Positions 1 through 8,537 of a DNA stretch of 28,600 bases are shown here, piece after piece. The notes under the pieces were generated by a model. That model saw only the letters and a list, made by a program, of their open reading frames with translations, made no database searches and was not told the DNA's origin. The stretch covers positions 1 through 28,600 of the forward strand of contig NZ_JBLKSS010000024.1 of assembly GCF_047607725.1 (NCBI RefSeq). The letters are read 5' to 3'. Position 1 is the stretch's first letter; each line of letters opens with the position of its first letter. The stretch comes from JBLKSS01 sp047607725. Its GTDB lineage: Bacteria; Pseudomonadota; Gammaproteobacteria; Enterobacterales; Enterobacteriaceae. Position numbers and translations under genes: made by a program.

Positions 1-91
1 GCCAATCTTTCTGAACGGCCATTACACCTTTATCAGTGAAGGGAAAGAACTCGATCTGGACGCTATGATTGAGGGACTGACGTTGTCATAA
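1..91 (+). CDS. 3' end of an unidentified gene, perhaps a DsbA-like thioredoxin-fold protein
   Basis: Reading from base 2, an open frame runs off the left edge and ends at a TAA at 89-91. The visible 29 residues begin PIFLNGHYTFISEGKELD and end in an acidic amphipathic stretch (DAMIEGLTLS). A Pro followed by a hydrophobic strand, an NG turn and a terminal helix resembles the C-terminal part of DsbA/thioredoxin-like proteins, where the cis-Pro precedes such a strand. The similarity is loose and the catalytic part is outside the window, so the family is a guess. In E. coli this place next to talB is occupied by mog, which this is not, so the piece marks foreign neighbourhood beside a truncated talB. 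Confidence 0.35.
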   Translation, partial: PIFLNGHYTFISEGKELDLDAMIEGLTLS

Positions 92-138
92 ACCGTATGG
101 CAAGTCCGCAAAATTTTGGCGGCTTTCCGCTTACAACC

Positions 139-285
139 CCGGTATTCCGGGATTTGGGCGGCGTTAAGAATAAGCGACGGGTTGGTGGTCGCATCCTGAG
201 GCTGATAGCGCTTGATGGCGGTAATATCGCCGGTATCGGCCACAACTGTGGTCATTTTACGCAGGGAACTGAGTTTGTCTGTCAT
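139..285 (-). pseudogene. talB: Truncated transaldolase B remnant (N-terminal 49 codons)
   Basis: Transaldolase moves a dihydroxyacetone unit between sugar phosphates in the non-oxidative pentose phosphate pathway (about 317 residues in E. coli). Here only the first 49 residues remain: start MTDKLSSLRKMTTVVADTGD and end NPSLILNAAQIPEYR. After this the frame runs into unrelated sequence and stops at 22-24. The active-site lysine and the barrel are absent. ATG at 285 is preferred over the upstream in-frame ATG at 291 because it reproduces the family N-terminus. Position and orientation, divergent from yaaJ, match the E. coli order. The break at about 138 with a different gene tail immediately beyond it indicates deletion or inversion rather than point decay. 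The product cannot be functional. Confidence 0.9.
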
Positions 286-488
286 AATCATGGTCTCATG
301 TTGTCGCGTGTATCACGAAGCGGGCAGTGCAGCGCGAGAATGATAACACGGGCGGCGGCGGTGAAAAGCGGCCGGACGCGGGCTTTTACCTGTCGCACCT
401 ATCGATGAAATCATGCGTAAAATGGGTAAAATAAGCGCCCAGACCCTACAACACCCAGCTGGGACGCTGGAGCGGGAGAAAAGGAACG

Positions 489-1956
489 ATGGCTGAGCTA
501 TTGAATTTTATCAATAACCTGTTATGGGATTCACTATTAATTTATCTGTTGTTGGGTACCGGGATTTGGTTCACGCTGCGCACCGGTTTCATCCAGATAC
601 GCCATTTCTGCCATACCTTCACTATCCTCAAAGATTTAGGAACGCGCGGCGGCGGCGGCATTTCGCCGTTCCAAGCGTTATGCACCTCTCTTGCCGTCCG
701 TATCGGTTGCGGTAATTTGATGGGCGTCGCCATCGCCTTGATCCTGGGTGGGCCGGGCGCCATCTTCTGGATGTGGCTGGCGGCGTTGATTGGCATGGCG
801 ACCGCCTTTGCGGAAAGCACCCTGGCACAGTTGTACAAAATACGCGACACCTGCGGCGGGCCGGCCTGGTATATGGCCAACGGGCTCGGCCTGCGCTGGA
901 TGGGCACGCTATTCACCCTCTTTTTGCTGGCGGGCTATGGCGGCTTTTTCAGCGCCGTGCAGGCCAATGCGATTACGCTATCGGCACAGCAATTATCCGG
1001 TATGGGCCGCTGGCCGATTACCCTGGCGCTGCTTATCTTGTGCGCGGCGGCTATTTTCGGCGGCCTGCGCGCCATTGCCCGCTTGACCCAATGGCTGGTG
1101 CCGGCCATGGGCCTGCTGTACTTGCTGCTGGCGGGCTGGGTGGTGCTGCACCACTGGCACCAGATCGCGGCGGTGGCCGCGCTGGTGTTCAATAGCGCCT
1201 TTGGCCTGCCGGTGGCCGCCTCTGGGCTGGTGGGTTATGGCCTAGCGCAGGCGATTTTCCAAGGAGTACAGCGCGGTCTGTTCTCTAACGAAGCGGGCAC
1301 CGGCTCGGCGCCGAATATCGCCGCCGCCGCCGCGCCCTGGCCGCCGCATCCCGCCTCACAGGGCTATATCCAGATGCTGGCGGTATTTATACGACACACT
1401 GGTGATATGCAGCGCCACGGCGGCGATTATCCTCACTTCCGGCACGCTCGAACACGCGCACGCCGATATTCACGGCATCGCGTTGATTTATCAATCGCTG
1501 GCCACGGTGACGGGGCATTGGAGCATGCCGCTACTGATGGCGCTGGTGTTTGTGTTCTCCTTCGCCGCCATTATTGGCAATTACGCCTATGCGGAGAGCA
1601 GCCTGCGCTTTTTCGTGCCACAACCGGTGAAGCTGAAATGGCTGCTGCGTCTGTTGACGCTTAGCATGGTGCTATTTGGCTGCGTGGTGGAGGTCTCAGT
1701 GGTATGGCGACTGGCGGATCTGGCTATGGGCCTGATGACGATAACCAACCTTATCGCCCTTTTGTTGCTGTCGCCGGTCGTGTTGATGCTGGCGAATGAT
1801 TACAATAGCCAGCGCGCCATCGGTAAACTGCCGACTTTTTATGTGGTGAATTTTCCCGCTATCGCGCCGCAGCGGGCGCCGGATCTATGGGTACGGCCGG
1901 CGACGCCGCGCGATAAAAACAGCCGGGCAGCCGCGCCGAGCCCCCGCGATGGCTAG
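489..1956 (+). pseudogene. yaaJ: Frameshifted alanine/glycine:cation symporter YaaJ
   Basis: YaaJ belongs to the AGCS family of inner-membrane Na+ (or H+):alanine/glycine symporters, about 476 residues in E. coli. The first frame starts with ATG at 489 behind AAGGAACG. It carries the family landmarks CTSLAVRIGCGNLMGVA, GGPGAIFWMW and SNEAGTGSAPN and many transmembrane segments. Near 1389-1392 the frame shifts by +1: VFI is followed by DTLVICSATAA only in the next frame, which continues through FSFAAIIGNYAYAE and TNLIALLLLSPVV to a stop at 1954-1956. One extra base explains the break, so about one third of the C-terminal transmembrane region is out of frame. A truncated 391-residue product from the first frame would lack these helices and carry a scrambled tail. 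It sits upstream of yaaA on the same strand. Confidence 0.9.
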
Positions 1957-2014
1957 AACGCGCCGCCGTGGCATGACCGGCGACCATATTTTTTCGCTTT
2001 AACAGGAACCCGCA

Positions 2015-2794
2015 ATGCTAATGGTTATTTCTCCGGCGAAAACGCTGGATTATCAAAGTCCGCTAGCGACCCGTCGCTACACACAGCCGGAATTGCTGCC
2101 CCAGTCGGCGGCGCTTATCGACGTGTGCCGGCAGCTGACGCCGTCGCGTCTCGGCACATTGATGGGTATCAGCGATAAACTGGCCGATCTGAACGCCGCC
2201 CGCTTCCAGGCCTGGCGAACGCCGTTTACCCCCGACAATGCGCGCCAGGCGATACTGGCTTTTAAAGGGGATGTCTATACCGGTCTGGGGGCGGAAACCT
2301 TCAGCGAGGCGCAATTCGATTTTGCCCAGCGGCACCTGCGGATGCTGTCAGGGCTGTACGGCGTATTGCGCCCGCTGGATTTGATGCAGCCCTACCGGCT
2401 GGAGATGGGGATCCGCCTGGCCAACCCGGCCGGTGCCGATCTGTATCGCTATTGGGGCGCCGCGCTAACCGATAAATTGAACCAGGCGCTGGCGGAACAG
2501 GGCGACCAGATCCTGATCAATCTGGCTTCGGACGAATATTTCCGCGCGGTGCAACCGGACTGCATCAACGGGCGGGTTATCAAACCGGTGTTCCTGGATG
2601 AGAAAAACGGCCAGTACAAGGTGATTAGTTTTCACGCCAAAAAAGCCCGCGGCATGATGTGCCGCTTTGTGATTACCGAAGCGTTGACGCAGCCCCGGTC
2701 CTTGCAAGCTTTCAATGCCGGCGGTTATCGATTTGACACCGCGGCGTCGAGCGAAAATGAGTGGGTGTTTAAACGACCGCAGCAGGCCGGTTAG
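2015..2794 (+). CDS. yaaA: Peroxide stress protein YaaA (DUF328/UPF0246)
   Basis: Intact 259-codon gene; the family is usually about 257-258 residues. E. coli YaaA is induced by OxyR and lowers intracellular unincorporated iron during H2O2 stress; it is a cytoplasmic protein with a DNA-binding helix-hairpin-helix-like fold. The sequence starts MLMVISPAKTLDYQSPL, the family signature. Further conserved blocks are FKGDVYTGL, LSGLYGVLRPLDLMQPYRLEMG, NLASDEYF and the C-terminal FHAKKARGMM. ATG at 2015 has AGGAACC at 2004-2010 as ribosome binding site. It lies 58 bases after the yaaJ remnant and converges on thrC. The gene looks unaffected by the decay around it. Confidence 0.96.
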   Translation: MLMVISPAKTLDYQSPLATRRYTQPELLPQSAALIDVCRQLTPSRLGTLMGISDKLADLNAARFQAWRTPFTPDNARQAILAFKGDVYTGLGAETFSEAQFDFAQRHLRMLSGLYGVLRPLDLMQPYRLEMGIRLANPAGADLYRYWGAALTDKLNQALAEQGDQILINLASDEYFRAVQPDCINGRVIKPVFLDEKNGQYKVISFHAKKARGMMCRFVITEALTQPRSLQAFNAGGYRFDTAASSENEWVFKRPQQAG

Positions 2795-2917
2795 CGCCAC
2801 GGGGATAGCAGACGCCGGCGCTTCGCTATTGCCGGCGGCGCGGTACGCCCCAACCGCCTGCCCCAGACTATCGGCATCAAGGCAACCTAGGTCTCCCAAA
2901 CTGTCGGCGGCGCGGCG

Positions 2918-4207
2918 CTATCGCGGCAATTCCAGCATGAAACGACGCAGGTCGCTGAACGACGCCGGCATGCGCGCCGACAGCAGCGGTAGCATCGCGC
3001 GTACCGCCAGCGCCGGCGGCAGCGGCAGATTCTGGCCAAGGATTGATTCTACCGATTCCTTAAACTTGGCCGGATGGGCGGTGCCGAGGAATAAACCGAA
3101 CTCCCCGAGCTGCAGACTGTCGCGCAGCAGGCGGTAGGCGATGGCGGCATGCGGCTCGGAAATATAGCCCAGTCCCGCCAGCTCGCGCATCGCCTCGGCG
3201 GTTGTCTTATCGTCGACGCAGCCGTAGCCGAGCGTCGTCAGTTGCCAGTTTTTGCGCCGGAACAACTCCTCCACCCGCGGCCAGTTATTGGGCTGGCTAA
3301 CATCCATCGCGTTTGACAGCGTGGCCACGGTGGGATTGGGCAGCCATTTTCCGCCGCTCAGAAACCGCGGTACGGTATCGTTAGCGTTAGTGGCGGTGAT
3401 GAAACGCTTCACCGGTAGCCCCAAGGTTTTGGCCAGCAGGCCGGCGGTGAGATCGCCGAAATTGCCGCTCGGCACCGAAATCACCAATTGATTGCGCGCC
3501 TGCTGCGGCAACTGCGCCACCGCTTCAAAATAGTAGCAAATCTGCGCCAGCAGCCGGCTGATATTGATGGAGTTGGCGGAGTTCAGCCCCAGCGTTTGTT
3601 TCAGCTCTTCATCATCGAACGCCTGCTTCACCAGCGCCTGGCAGGCATCGAAATCCCCCTCAACCGCCACGGTATGAATATTGCCGCCCAGCGTGCAAAA
3701 GAGCTTTTCCTGCAGCGGGCTGATTTTGCCTTCAGGGTAGAGGATCACGACCCGCACATTCTTAAGCCCGTAAAACGCGTGGGCCACCGCGGCACCGGTA
3801 TCGCCGGAGGTCGCGGTAAGGATGGTCACCGGCTGGCCCTGGCCGACTTCGGTAAGCATCTGCGCCATAAAGCGGCCGCCGAAATCCTTAAACGCCAGCG
3901 TCGGGCCGTGAAACAGTTCCAACGCGGCGATATCTTCGGCTACCGGCACCACCGGCGCCGGGAATTCAAACGCCGCCACCACCCGCGCCAATACGCGTTC
4001 CGGCGGTAATTCATCACCGATATAGGCCGATAAAATATGCGCGCTGCGGCTAACGAAATCCATCTCCAGCAACTCGTCTATCTCGGTCAGGGCGAATTCG
4101 GGCAGTTCCATGGGGAAAAACAACCCCTGCTGACGGCCAAGGCCCTGCTTGATCGCTTGGGCGAAGCTGACCTGCTCGTTGTGTTCCTTGATATTGTACA
4201 GTTTCAT
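2918..4207 (-). CDS. thrC: Threonine synthase
   Basis: PLP-dependent enzyme converting O-phospho-L-homoserine and water to L-threonine, the last step of the pathway. The frame is intact at 429 residues (E. coli 428). The PLP lysine lies in FHGPTLAFKDFGGRFM near residue 108. The phosphate-binding region TATSGDTGAAVAHAF and the blocks GKISPLQEKLFCTLGGNI, SANSINISRLLAQICYYFEA and VPSGNFGDLTAGLLAK are all present. Two ATGs are adjacent; the second (4207) gives the family start MKLYN, while the first (4210) would add one Met. The first ATG abuts the thrB stop, implying translational coupling. Third structural gene of thrABC, under the attenuator at 7632-7664. No damage seen. Confidence 0.97.
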   Translation of the reverse strand: MKLYNIKEHNEQVSFAQAIKQGLGRQQGLFFPMELPEFALTEIDELLEMDFVSRSAHILSAYIGDELPPERVLARVVAAFEFPAPVVPVAEDIAALELFHGPTLAFKDFGGRFMAQMLTEVGQGQPVTILTATSGDTGAAVAHAFYGLKNVRVVILYPEGKISPLQEKLFCTLGGNIHTVAVEGDFDACQALVKQAFDDEELKQTLGLNSANSINISRLLAQICYYFEAVAQLPQQARNQLVISVPSGNFGDLTAGLLAKTLGLPVKRFITATNANDTVPRFLSGGKWLPNPTVATLSNAMDVSQPNNWPRVEELFRRKNWQLTTLGYGCVDDKTTAEAMRELAGLGYISEPHAAIAYRLLRDSLQLGEFGLFLGTAHPAKFKESVESILGQNLPLPPALAVRAMLPLLSARMPASFSDLRRFMLELPR

Positions 4208-4210
4208 CAT

Positions 4211-5143
4211 TTAATCCATCATTATACGGGCGCCGGAGGTATCCAGGCGGCAAATATGAACAAAACCTTCGTCGTTTTGCAGGTAGTGCTGCATCAGCCA
4301 GTCGGCGACGCGCGCCGCGGTATCCTGGCGATCGCAGATGGCAAAGAGCGTCGGCCCCGAGCCCGAGATACCGCAGGCCAGCGCACCAATATCACCCACC
4401 GCCTGGCGTGCATCGGCAAAGCCCGGCAGCAGCCGGGTGCGATAGGGCTCGGCAATGACATCTTTCATCAGTTTAGCCGCAAGCGCCGGCTGCCGGGTAT
4501 GGCAGGCATGCACAAAGCCCGCTAGATAACGGCCATGGCTGATGCAGTCCTGGCGGCGATACTGCGCCGGCAGAATCGCCCGCGCCTCGGCGGTGCTCAC
4601 TTTGATGCCCGGGTAGGCCATCACCCATAGCCAGTCGTCAAACCCCGGCACCGGCTGGCTGATGATGCCGTTCTCATCAAGCATCAGCTGCATGCCGCCA
4701 AGAAAACAGGGGGCCACATTATCGAAATGCACCCCGCCGGAAATGCGCCCTTCCATTTCCCCCATCAGCATCAGCATCTGGTCATCGTTTAACGGGCGGC
4801 CGCAATGGGCATTCATCGCCACCAGCGCCGCGACCACCGAACAGGCGCTGGATCCCAGGCCGGAGCCGATGGGCATATTCTTTTCCAGCCGCATGGCGAC
4901 CGGTACCGTTTTACCCAACGCCTCGCAGAACCGCTGCCAGCATTGATAAACGATGTTTTGCTCCGGCTCCGCCGGCAATTTGTCGACGAAGCGCCCGGCG
5001 CTATGCAGACTAAAGACCTCGGCGCCCGTCACGCTGACGTAATCGCCCAGCAGCGTCCCATCCACCGGCGACACCGCCGCGCCCAGCACATCAAATCCCA
5101 CGCTGACGTTGCCGATTGAGGCCGGCGCATCCACTTTAACCAT
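4211..5143 (-). CDS. thrB: Homoserine kinase
   Basis: GHMP-family kinase phosphorylating L-homoserine with ATP, the fourth step from aspartate to threonine. It is 310 residues long, equal to E. coli ThrB. The start MVKVDAPASIGNVSVGFDVLG fits the family, so ATG 5143 is chosen rather than the longer open frame beginning at 5224. The ATP-binding glycine-rich loop PIGSGLGSSACSVVAALVAM lies near residues 90-109. The C-terminal GHMP motif GISGSGPTLFAICD is present, as are YPGIKVSTAEARAILP and EGFVHICRLDTSGARI. The start is one base after the thrA stop and the stop abuts thrC, so the three genes form a tight operon. No lesion seen. Confidence 0.97.
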   Translation of the reverse strand: MVKVDAPASIGNVSVGFDVLGAAVSPVDGTLLGDYVSVTGAEVFSLHSAGRFVDKLPAEPEQNIVYQCWQRFCEALGKTVPVAMRLEKNMPIGSGLGSSACSVVAALVAMNAHCGRPLNDDQMLMLMGEMEGRISGGVHFDNVAPCFLGGMQLMLDENGIISQPVPGFDDWLWVMAYPGIKVSTAEARAILPAQYRRQDCISHGRYLAGFVHACHTRQPALAAKLMKDVIAEPYRTRLLPGFADARQAVGDIGALACGISGSGPTLFAICDRQDTAARVADWLMQHYLQNDEGFVHICRLDTSGARIMMD

Positions 5144-5144
5144 G

Positions 5145-7604
5145 TTAAACTCCCAACTTCCATGACAGCGTGCGTAAAAGATCGGCGAAAACGCCGGCGG
5201 CGGTGACATCATTGCCGGCGCCATAGCCGCGCAGCACCAGCGGTAACGGCTGATAATAGCGGGTCGAGAACGCCAGCGCGTTTTCCCCGTCTTTTACCTT
5301 GAACAGCGGGTCGTTGGCGCCCACCGCTTCGATTTTAACTTTACAGCGTCCTTCGTCAATGCTGCCCACATAGCGCAGCACCTGGCCTTCGGCGCGCGCC
5401 TTCGCCACTCTGGCGGCGAATTCATCATCCAGGGCCGGCAGCCGCGCCAGGAAAGTCTGCACGTCGTCGCCGGCGTCAAAGCTCGCTGGGAGCACCGGCT
5501 CGACATCGATATCGACCAACTCCAGCGTATATCCCGCCTCGCGCGCCAGAATCAGCAGCTTGCGCGCCACATCCATACCGGACAGATCATCGCGCGGATC
5601 GGGTTCGGTGTATCCGTTGCCGTGCGCCAGAAGCGTTGCCGCCGACAGCGACATACCGTCGTCCAGTTTGCCGAAAATAAATGACAACGAGCCGGAAAGA
5701 ATACCGGAAAACCGGGTCAACTCGTCGCCGGCGTTCAATAAGTTCTGTAAATTTTCGATAACCGGCAAACCGGCGCCGACGTTGGTATCATAAAGAAATT
5801 TACGGCGCGAGGCCGCGGCCGCGGCGCGCATTTGATGGTAATAATCCATTGAGGCGGTATTGGCTTTTTTATTCGGCGTCACCACGTGGAAGCCGTCCGC
5901 CAGGAAATCCGCATACTGGTTGGCCACCGCCTCGCTACTGGTGCAGTCAACGATGACCGGGTTGAGCAGGTGATACTCTTTCACCAGCCGAATCAGCCGC
6001 CCCAGGTTGAACTGCTCGCGCGCCTCGGCCAGCGCCCCCTGCCAGTTAGCCAGGTCGATGCCGTGCACATTGGTCAGCAGGGCGCGCGAGTTGGCTATTC
6101 CGCACACCCGCAAGTCGATATGCTTATCCTTCAGCCACGCGTGCTGACGGCAGATCTGCTCGATCAGCGCGCCGCCGACGCCGCCCGCGCCGATTACGAA
6201 GACTTCAATGACCTGATCGGTATTAAACAGCATCTGATGCGCGACCCGCACGCCGGTGGTGGTGGTGTCATTGTCCACCACCACCGAGATGGAACGCTCG
6301 GAGGATCCCTGGGCGATAGCGATGATGTTGATATTAGCGCGCGCCAGCGCCGCAAAAAGCTTGGCGGACAGACCGCGCTGCGTGCGCATCCCGTCGCCGA
6401 CCACCGAAATAATCGCCAGGCGGGAGATCACATCCAGCGGCTCCAGCAGGCCGTCTTTCAACTCCAGGTAAAATTCCTCCTCCAGCGCCCGGCGGTCGCC
6501 CGCCAACTCATGCTGCGGCACGCAAAAACTGATGCTGTATTCCGACGAGGATTGCGTAATCAGCACCACGGAGCTGCCGGCGCGCGACATGGCCGCGAAA
6601 ACCCGCGCCGCCATGCCGATCATGCCTTTCATTCCCGGGCCGGAAACGTTGATCATCGCCATATTATTCAGATGGGTGATGCCTTTGACCGGGTTACCTT
6701 CCTCGCCGCTGGTGGGTCCGATTAACGTGCCGGGAGCCTGAGGATTGGTGGTGTTTTTGATAAGACAGTGAATTTGGAACTGCGCGATGGGGACGATAGT
6801 ACGGGGATGAAGAACCTTGGCGCCGAAGTAGGAAAGTTCCATCGCCTCCTGATAGGAAAGCTGAGTGAGTAAACGCGCATCCGGCACCTGATGGGGGTCG
6901 CAGGTATAAACACCGTCCACGTCCGTCCAGATTTCGCAGCAATCGGCGCGCAGACAGGCCGCCAGAACCGCCGCGGAGTAATCGGATCCATTGCGGCCCA
7001 GCACCACCAGTTCACCGCGCTCGTTACCGGCGGTAAAGCCTGCCATCAGAATAATGTGATCGGCGGGGATGGCAGCATCGTTGATGCGCCGGGTGGACTC
7101 GGCGATATCCACCGTCGATTCCAGATAGCCCCCCTGCGCCAGCAGTTTCTCCACCGGGTCGATGACCGTCACGTTGAAACCGCGCGCGCGCAATAGAGCT
7201 TCCATTAGCGCGATGGACAGTTTTTCGCCGCGGCTGATGATCGCGGCGTTAACGCTATCAGGGCAGTATTTCAGCAGTGAAATGCCGTGCAGTAACTGTT
7301 TGAGCTGTGCGAACTCTTGCTCCACCTGGCTACGCAGCGCCGGGTGATCAAACGCCGGCTGCGCGGTGACCAACCCGTCCAACAGCCGGGTAAAGATGTG
7401 TTCGGCGTCAAGGATATTCGGCTGGATATCAATGCCGTTGAGCGTACGGTCTATCATCATGACCAGGTGGTTGGTGATTTTGGCCGGCGCGGATAATACT
7501 GCCGCCACCTGTCCTTGGCGGCAATTACTCTCAAGGATATCGGCGACGCGGATAAAACGTTCCGCGTTGGCGACGGAGGTACCGCCGAATTTCAGTACTC
7601 GCAT
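5145..7604 (-). CDS. thrA: Bifunctional aspartokinase I / homoserine dehydrogenase I
   Basis: Cytoplasmic bifunctional enzyme catalysing the first (aspartate to aspartyl phosphate) and third (aspartate semialdehyde to homoserine) steps of the pathway, feedback-inhibited by threonine in E. coli. The 819 residues match the usual 820. The N-terminal kinase domain carries MRVLKFGGTSV (1-11) and VLGRNGSDYSAAVLAA with EIWTDVDGVYTCDP. The central ACT-type regulatory region follows (about 315-460, including VSGPGMKGMIGMAARVF and SVVGDGMRTQRG). The dehydrogenase begins with the NAD(P) loop VIGAGGVGGALIEQ near residue 470, then DCTSSEAVANQYADFL, TPNKKAN and GILSGSLSFIFGKLDDG. The start is at the conserved N-terminus. 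It is preceded by the leader and attenuator. No decay visible. Confidence 0.98.
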   Translation of the reverse strand: MRVLKFGGTSVANAERFIRVADILESNCRQGQVAAVLSAPAKITNHLVMMIDRTLNGIDIQPNILDAEHIFTRLLDGLVTAQPAFDHPALRSQVEQEFAQLKQLLHGISLLKYCPDSVNAAIISRGEKLSIALMEALLRARGFNVTVIDPVEKLLAQGGYLESTVDIAESTRRINDAAIPADHIILMAGFTAGNERGELVVLGRNGSDYSAAVLAACLRADCCEIWTDVDGVYTCDPHQVPDARLLTQLSYQEAMELSYFGAKVLHPRTIVPIAQFQIHCLIKNTTNPQAPGTLIGPTSGEEGNPVKGITHLNNMAMINVSGPGMKGMIGMAARVFAAMSRAGSSVVLITQSSSEYSISFCVPQHELAGDRRALEEEFYLELKDGLLEPLDVISRLAIISVVGDGMRTQRGLSAKLFAALARANINIIAIAQGSSERSISVVVDNDTTTTGVRVAHQMLFNTDQVIEVFVIGAGGVGGALIEQICRQHAWLKDKHIDLRVCGIANSRALLTNVHGIDLANWQGALAEAREQFNLGRLIRLVKEYHLLNPVIVDCTSSEAVANQYADFLADGFHVVTPNKKANTASMDYYHQMRAAAAASRRKFLYDTNVGAGLPVIENLQNLLNAGDELTRFSGILSGSLSFIFGKLDDGMSLSAATLLAHGNGYTEPDPRDDLSGMDVARKLLILAREAGYTLELVDIDVEPVLPASFDAGDDVQTFLARLPALDDEFAARVAKARAEGQVLRYVGSIDEGRCKVKIEAVGANDPLFKVKDGENALAFSTRYYQPLPLVLRGYGAGNDVTAAGVFADLLRTLSWKLGV

Positions 7605-7631
7605 TTCTGTTTCATCTCCTGAATTAAGCTT

Positions 7632-7664
7632 AAAAAAAAGCCCGCACTGTCAAGGTGCGGGCTT
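7632..7664 (-). terminator. thr operon attenuator (rho-independent terminator)
   Basis: A perfect 10-bp stem pairs 7638-7647 with 7655-7664 around a 7-base loop. On the minus strand it is followed by eight T. It lies between thrL and thrA, where the E. coli threonine attenuator lies, and the core (CCCGCAC...GTGCGGG) matches my memory of that structure. Stalling of ribosomes on the Thr/Ile codons of the leader is the known mechanism preventing its formation. The A-run on the other flank could make it bidirectional. Confidence 0.93.
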
Positions 7665-7685
7665 TTTTCTGGATTCCTGTATGCG

Positions 7686-7760
7686 TCAGCCCGCGACGCT
7701 ACCCGTGGTGGTATCGGTGGTGGTAATAATAATGGTGCCGTGGCTGAAGCGGGTACGCAT
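7686..7760 (-). CDS. thrL: thr operon leader peptide
   Basis: Twenty-four codons, M-R-T-R-F-S-H-G-T-III-TTT-D-TTT-G-S-V-A-G, then TGA at 7686-7688. Eight codons are Thr and three are Ile, the amino acids whose charged tRNAs control thr attenuation in enterobacteria. The stop lies about 20 bases before the attenuator stem. An in-frame ATG at 7772 would add four residues (MPTI). I prefer 7760 by analogy with the short E. coli leader (21 residues), but neither start has a strong ribosome-binding site. The sequence differs considerably from E. coli thrL, yet the regulatory codon runs are kept. Confidence 0.88.
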   Translation of the reverse strand: MRTRFSHGTIIITTTDTTTGSVAG

Positions 7761-7792
7761 GATGGTTGGCATTATCACTGTTTTTTATTAAT

Positions 7793-7828
7793 ACCCTACT
7801 GGTTAAAGCAATCAGACGTTAAAGTCAA
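7793..7828 (-). promoter_or_regulatory. Probable thr operon promoter region
   Basis: On the minus strand a TTGACT (7823-7828) is followed downstream by CTTTAACCAG and a TAGGGT hexamer (7793-7798), about 33 bases upstream of the thrL ATG. The string TCATTGACTT...CTTTAACCA resembles my memory of the E. coli thr promoter. The spacing between the two hexamers is too long (24) for a standard pair, so the actual -35 may be the TTAACG just downstream. The exact elements are inferred. Confidence 0.5.
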
Positions 7829-8398
7829 TGAATATCTGCTTTTGCGGCCCGCTGAACGACCCGAGTCGCACCGGCCAATATCCCGCCTGTGGCCCGAGCG
7901 CGCGCCGGAAAGTGCCACCATTGCCCATAATCCAGCCTAATATGCTAACTGCTACCGCAACCACGGCAGGAATCACCGGTAGGGGTTGACCGCCAATCAG
8001 ACTTGGCGCCGCGTCGGGCACCCAGGAACGGACAGGGTGTGCCGTCAAGCCCGGGGCTAGGGCGAAATGACATAGTCACTTAAGTTATTAGACGAAAGCT
8101 ATTGTCACTTGTGGAAAATGGCGGCAGGAGAAATATAATATTTCGTGCCATCGTCCCGCCAATTATAATGCTAATCGATAAGTAAAAGTTATCCATCAGC
8201 GCCAGGCCAAGCGCCGCGGCGCGGGCCCCCTGCGCCCTTATACCGCGAGCAGCGGCCGTTCTGTTGGGTTATTTTCACCTGGCCGCCCTGCCGGGTTAAA
8301 CAATATAGGATAATGGTACATAAAGAGACGTGAAAGTTATCTAACGGGCCGCGCTGTTAATCTTGTCTGCAGAAATGGCACAGGTGCTAGGCTTTATT
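7829..8398. other. Non-coding stretch between the thr promoter and the arcA leader
   Basis: About 570 bases with no convincing gene. Short open frames exist, for example a 78-codon one on the minus strand at 7812-8048, but none resembles a known protein and none has family-like conservation. In E. coli yjtD (RNA methyltransferase) and small yjjY occupy this interval. I found no recognisable yjtD fragment, so it appears to have been deleted or eroded beyond recognition. Confidence 0.6.
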
Positions 8399-8412
8399 TT
8401 GATATACGTCAG
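8399..8412 (+). promoter_or_regulatory. Possible FNR-type site upstream of arcA
   Basis: TTGATATACGTCAG has one perfect FNR half-site (TTGAT), a 4-base spacer and a weaker second half (GTCAG against ATCAA, 3 of 5). arcA of E. coli is known to be activated by FNR from its long upstream region, which makes the place sensible. Site assignment is by eye only. Confidence 0.4.
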
Positions 8413-8444
8413 CAAAATGCTATTTTCTTGAGTGGTAAATTCGG

Positions 8445-8471
8445 TTGACGCTGTTATATTGTTGTTAATAA
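8445..8471 (+). promoter_or_regulatory. Candidate arcA promoter
   Basis: TTGACG at 8445-8450 is followed by an AT-rich spacer and TTAATAA (8465-8471). The spacer is 14-16 bases depending on the -10 chosen, slightly short. Transcription from here would give a leader of about 200 bases before the arcA start, in line with the long arcA leader of enterobacteria. Confidence 0.35.
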
Positions 8472-8480
8472 GGGTAAGCT

Positions 8481-8537
8481 ATGCAGCATTTAAGCCTGAA
8501 AAATCAGGCCCTGGATACAGGTGAGCGTCGCCGGTAA
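8481..8537 (+). CDS. Possible 18-codon leader ORF in the arcA 5' region
   Basis: ATG at 8481 follows AAGGGTAAGCT, an acceptable ribosome-binding site. It opens an 18-residue frame, MQHLSLKNQALDTGERRR, closed by TAA at 8535-8537. A perfect 6-bp hairpin (GCCTGA at 8494-8499, TCAGGC at 8504-8509, loop AAAA) lies inside it. Whether it is translated is unknown. No function is claimed; it is listed because a translatable ORF coinciding with a hairpin is a plausible leader element. Confidence 0.25.
   Translation: MQHLSLKNQALDTGERRR

Noticed and set aside
97..408. Plus-strand 103-codon frame over the talB remnant
   Set aside because: It is the antisense of talB plus intergenic DNA; the start resembles nothing known.
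2813..2837. Hairpin CGCCGGC...GCCGGCG between yaaA and thrC as terminator
   Set aside because: The 7-bp stem has an 11-base loop and no T-run; in such GC-rich DNA the palindromic GCCGGC is common.
3488..4525. Long open frames on the plus strand antisense to thrC and thrB
   Set aside because: They mirror the codon structure of intact GC-rich thr genes, have no ribosome-binding sites and no family similarity.
5886..6725. 279-codon plus-strand open frame antisense to thrA
   Set aside because: Rich in His, Arg and Gln as expected from antisense reading; thrA on the other strand is certain.
7812..8048. 78-codon minus-strand frame overlapping the thr promoter
   Set aside because: It would overlap the promoter, shows no similarity to yjtD or any family I recognise, and its start lacks a ribosome-binding site.
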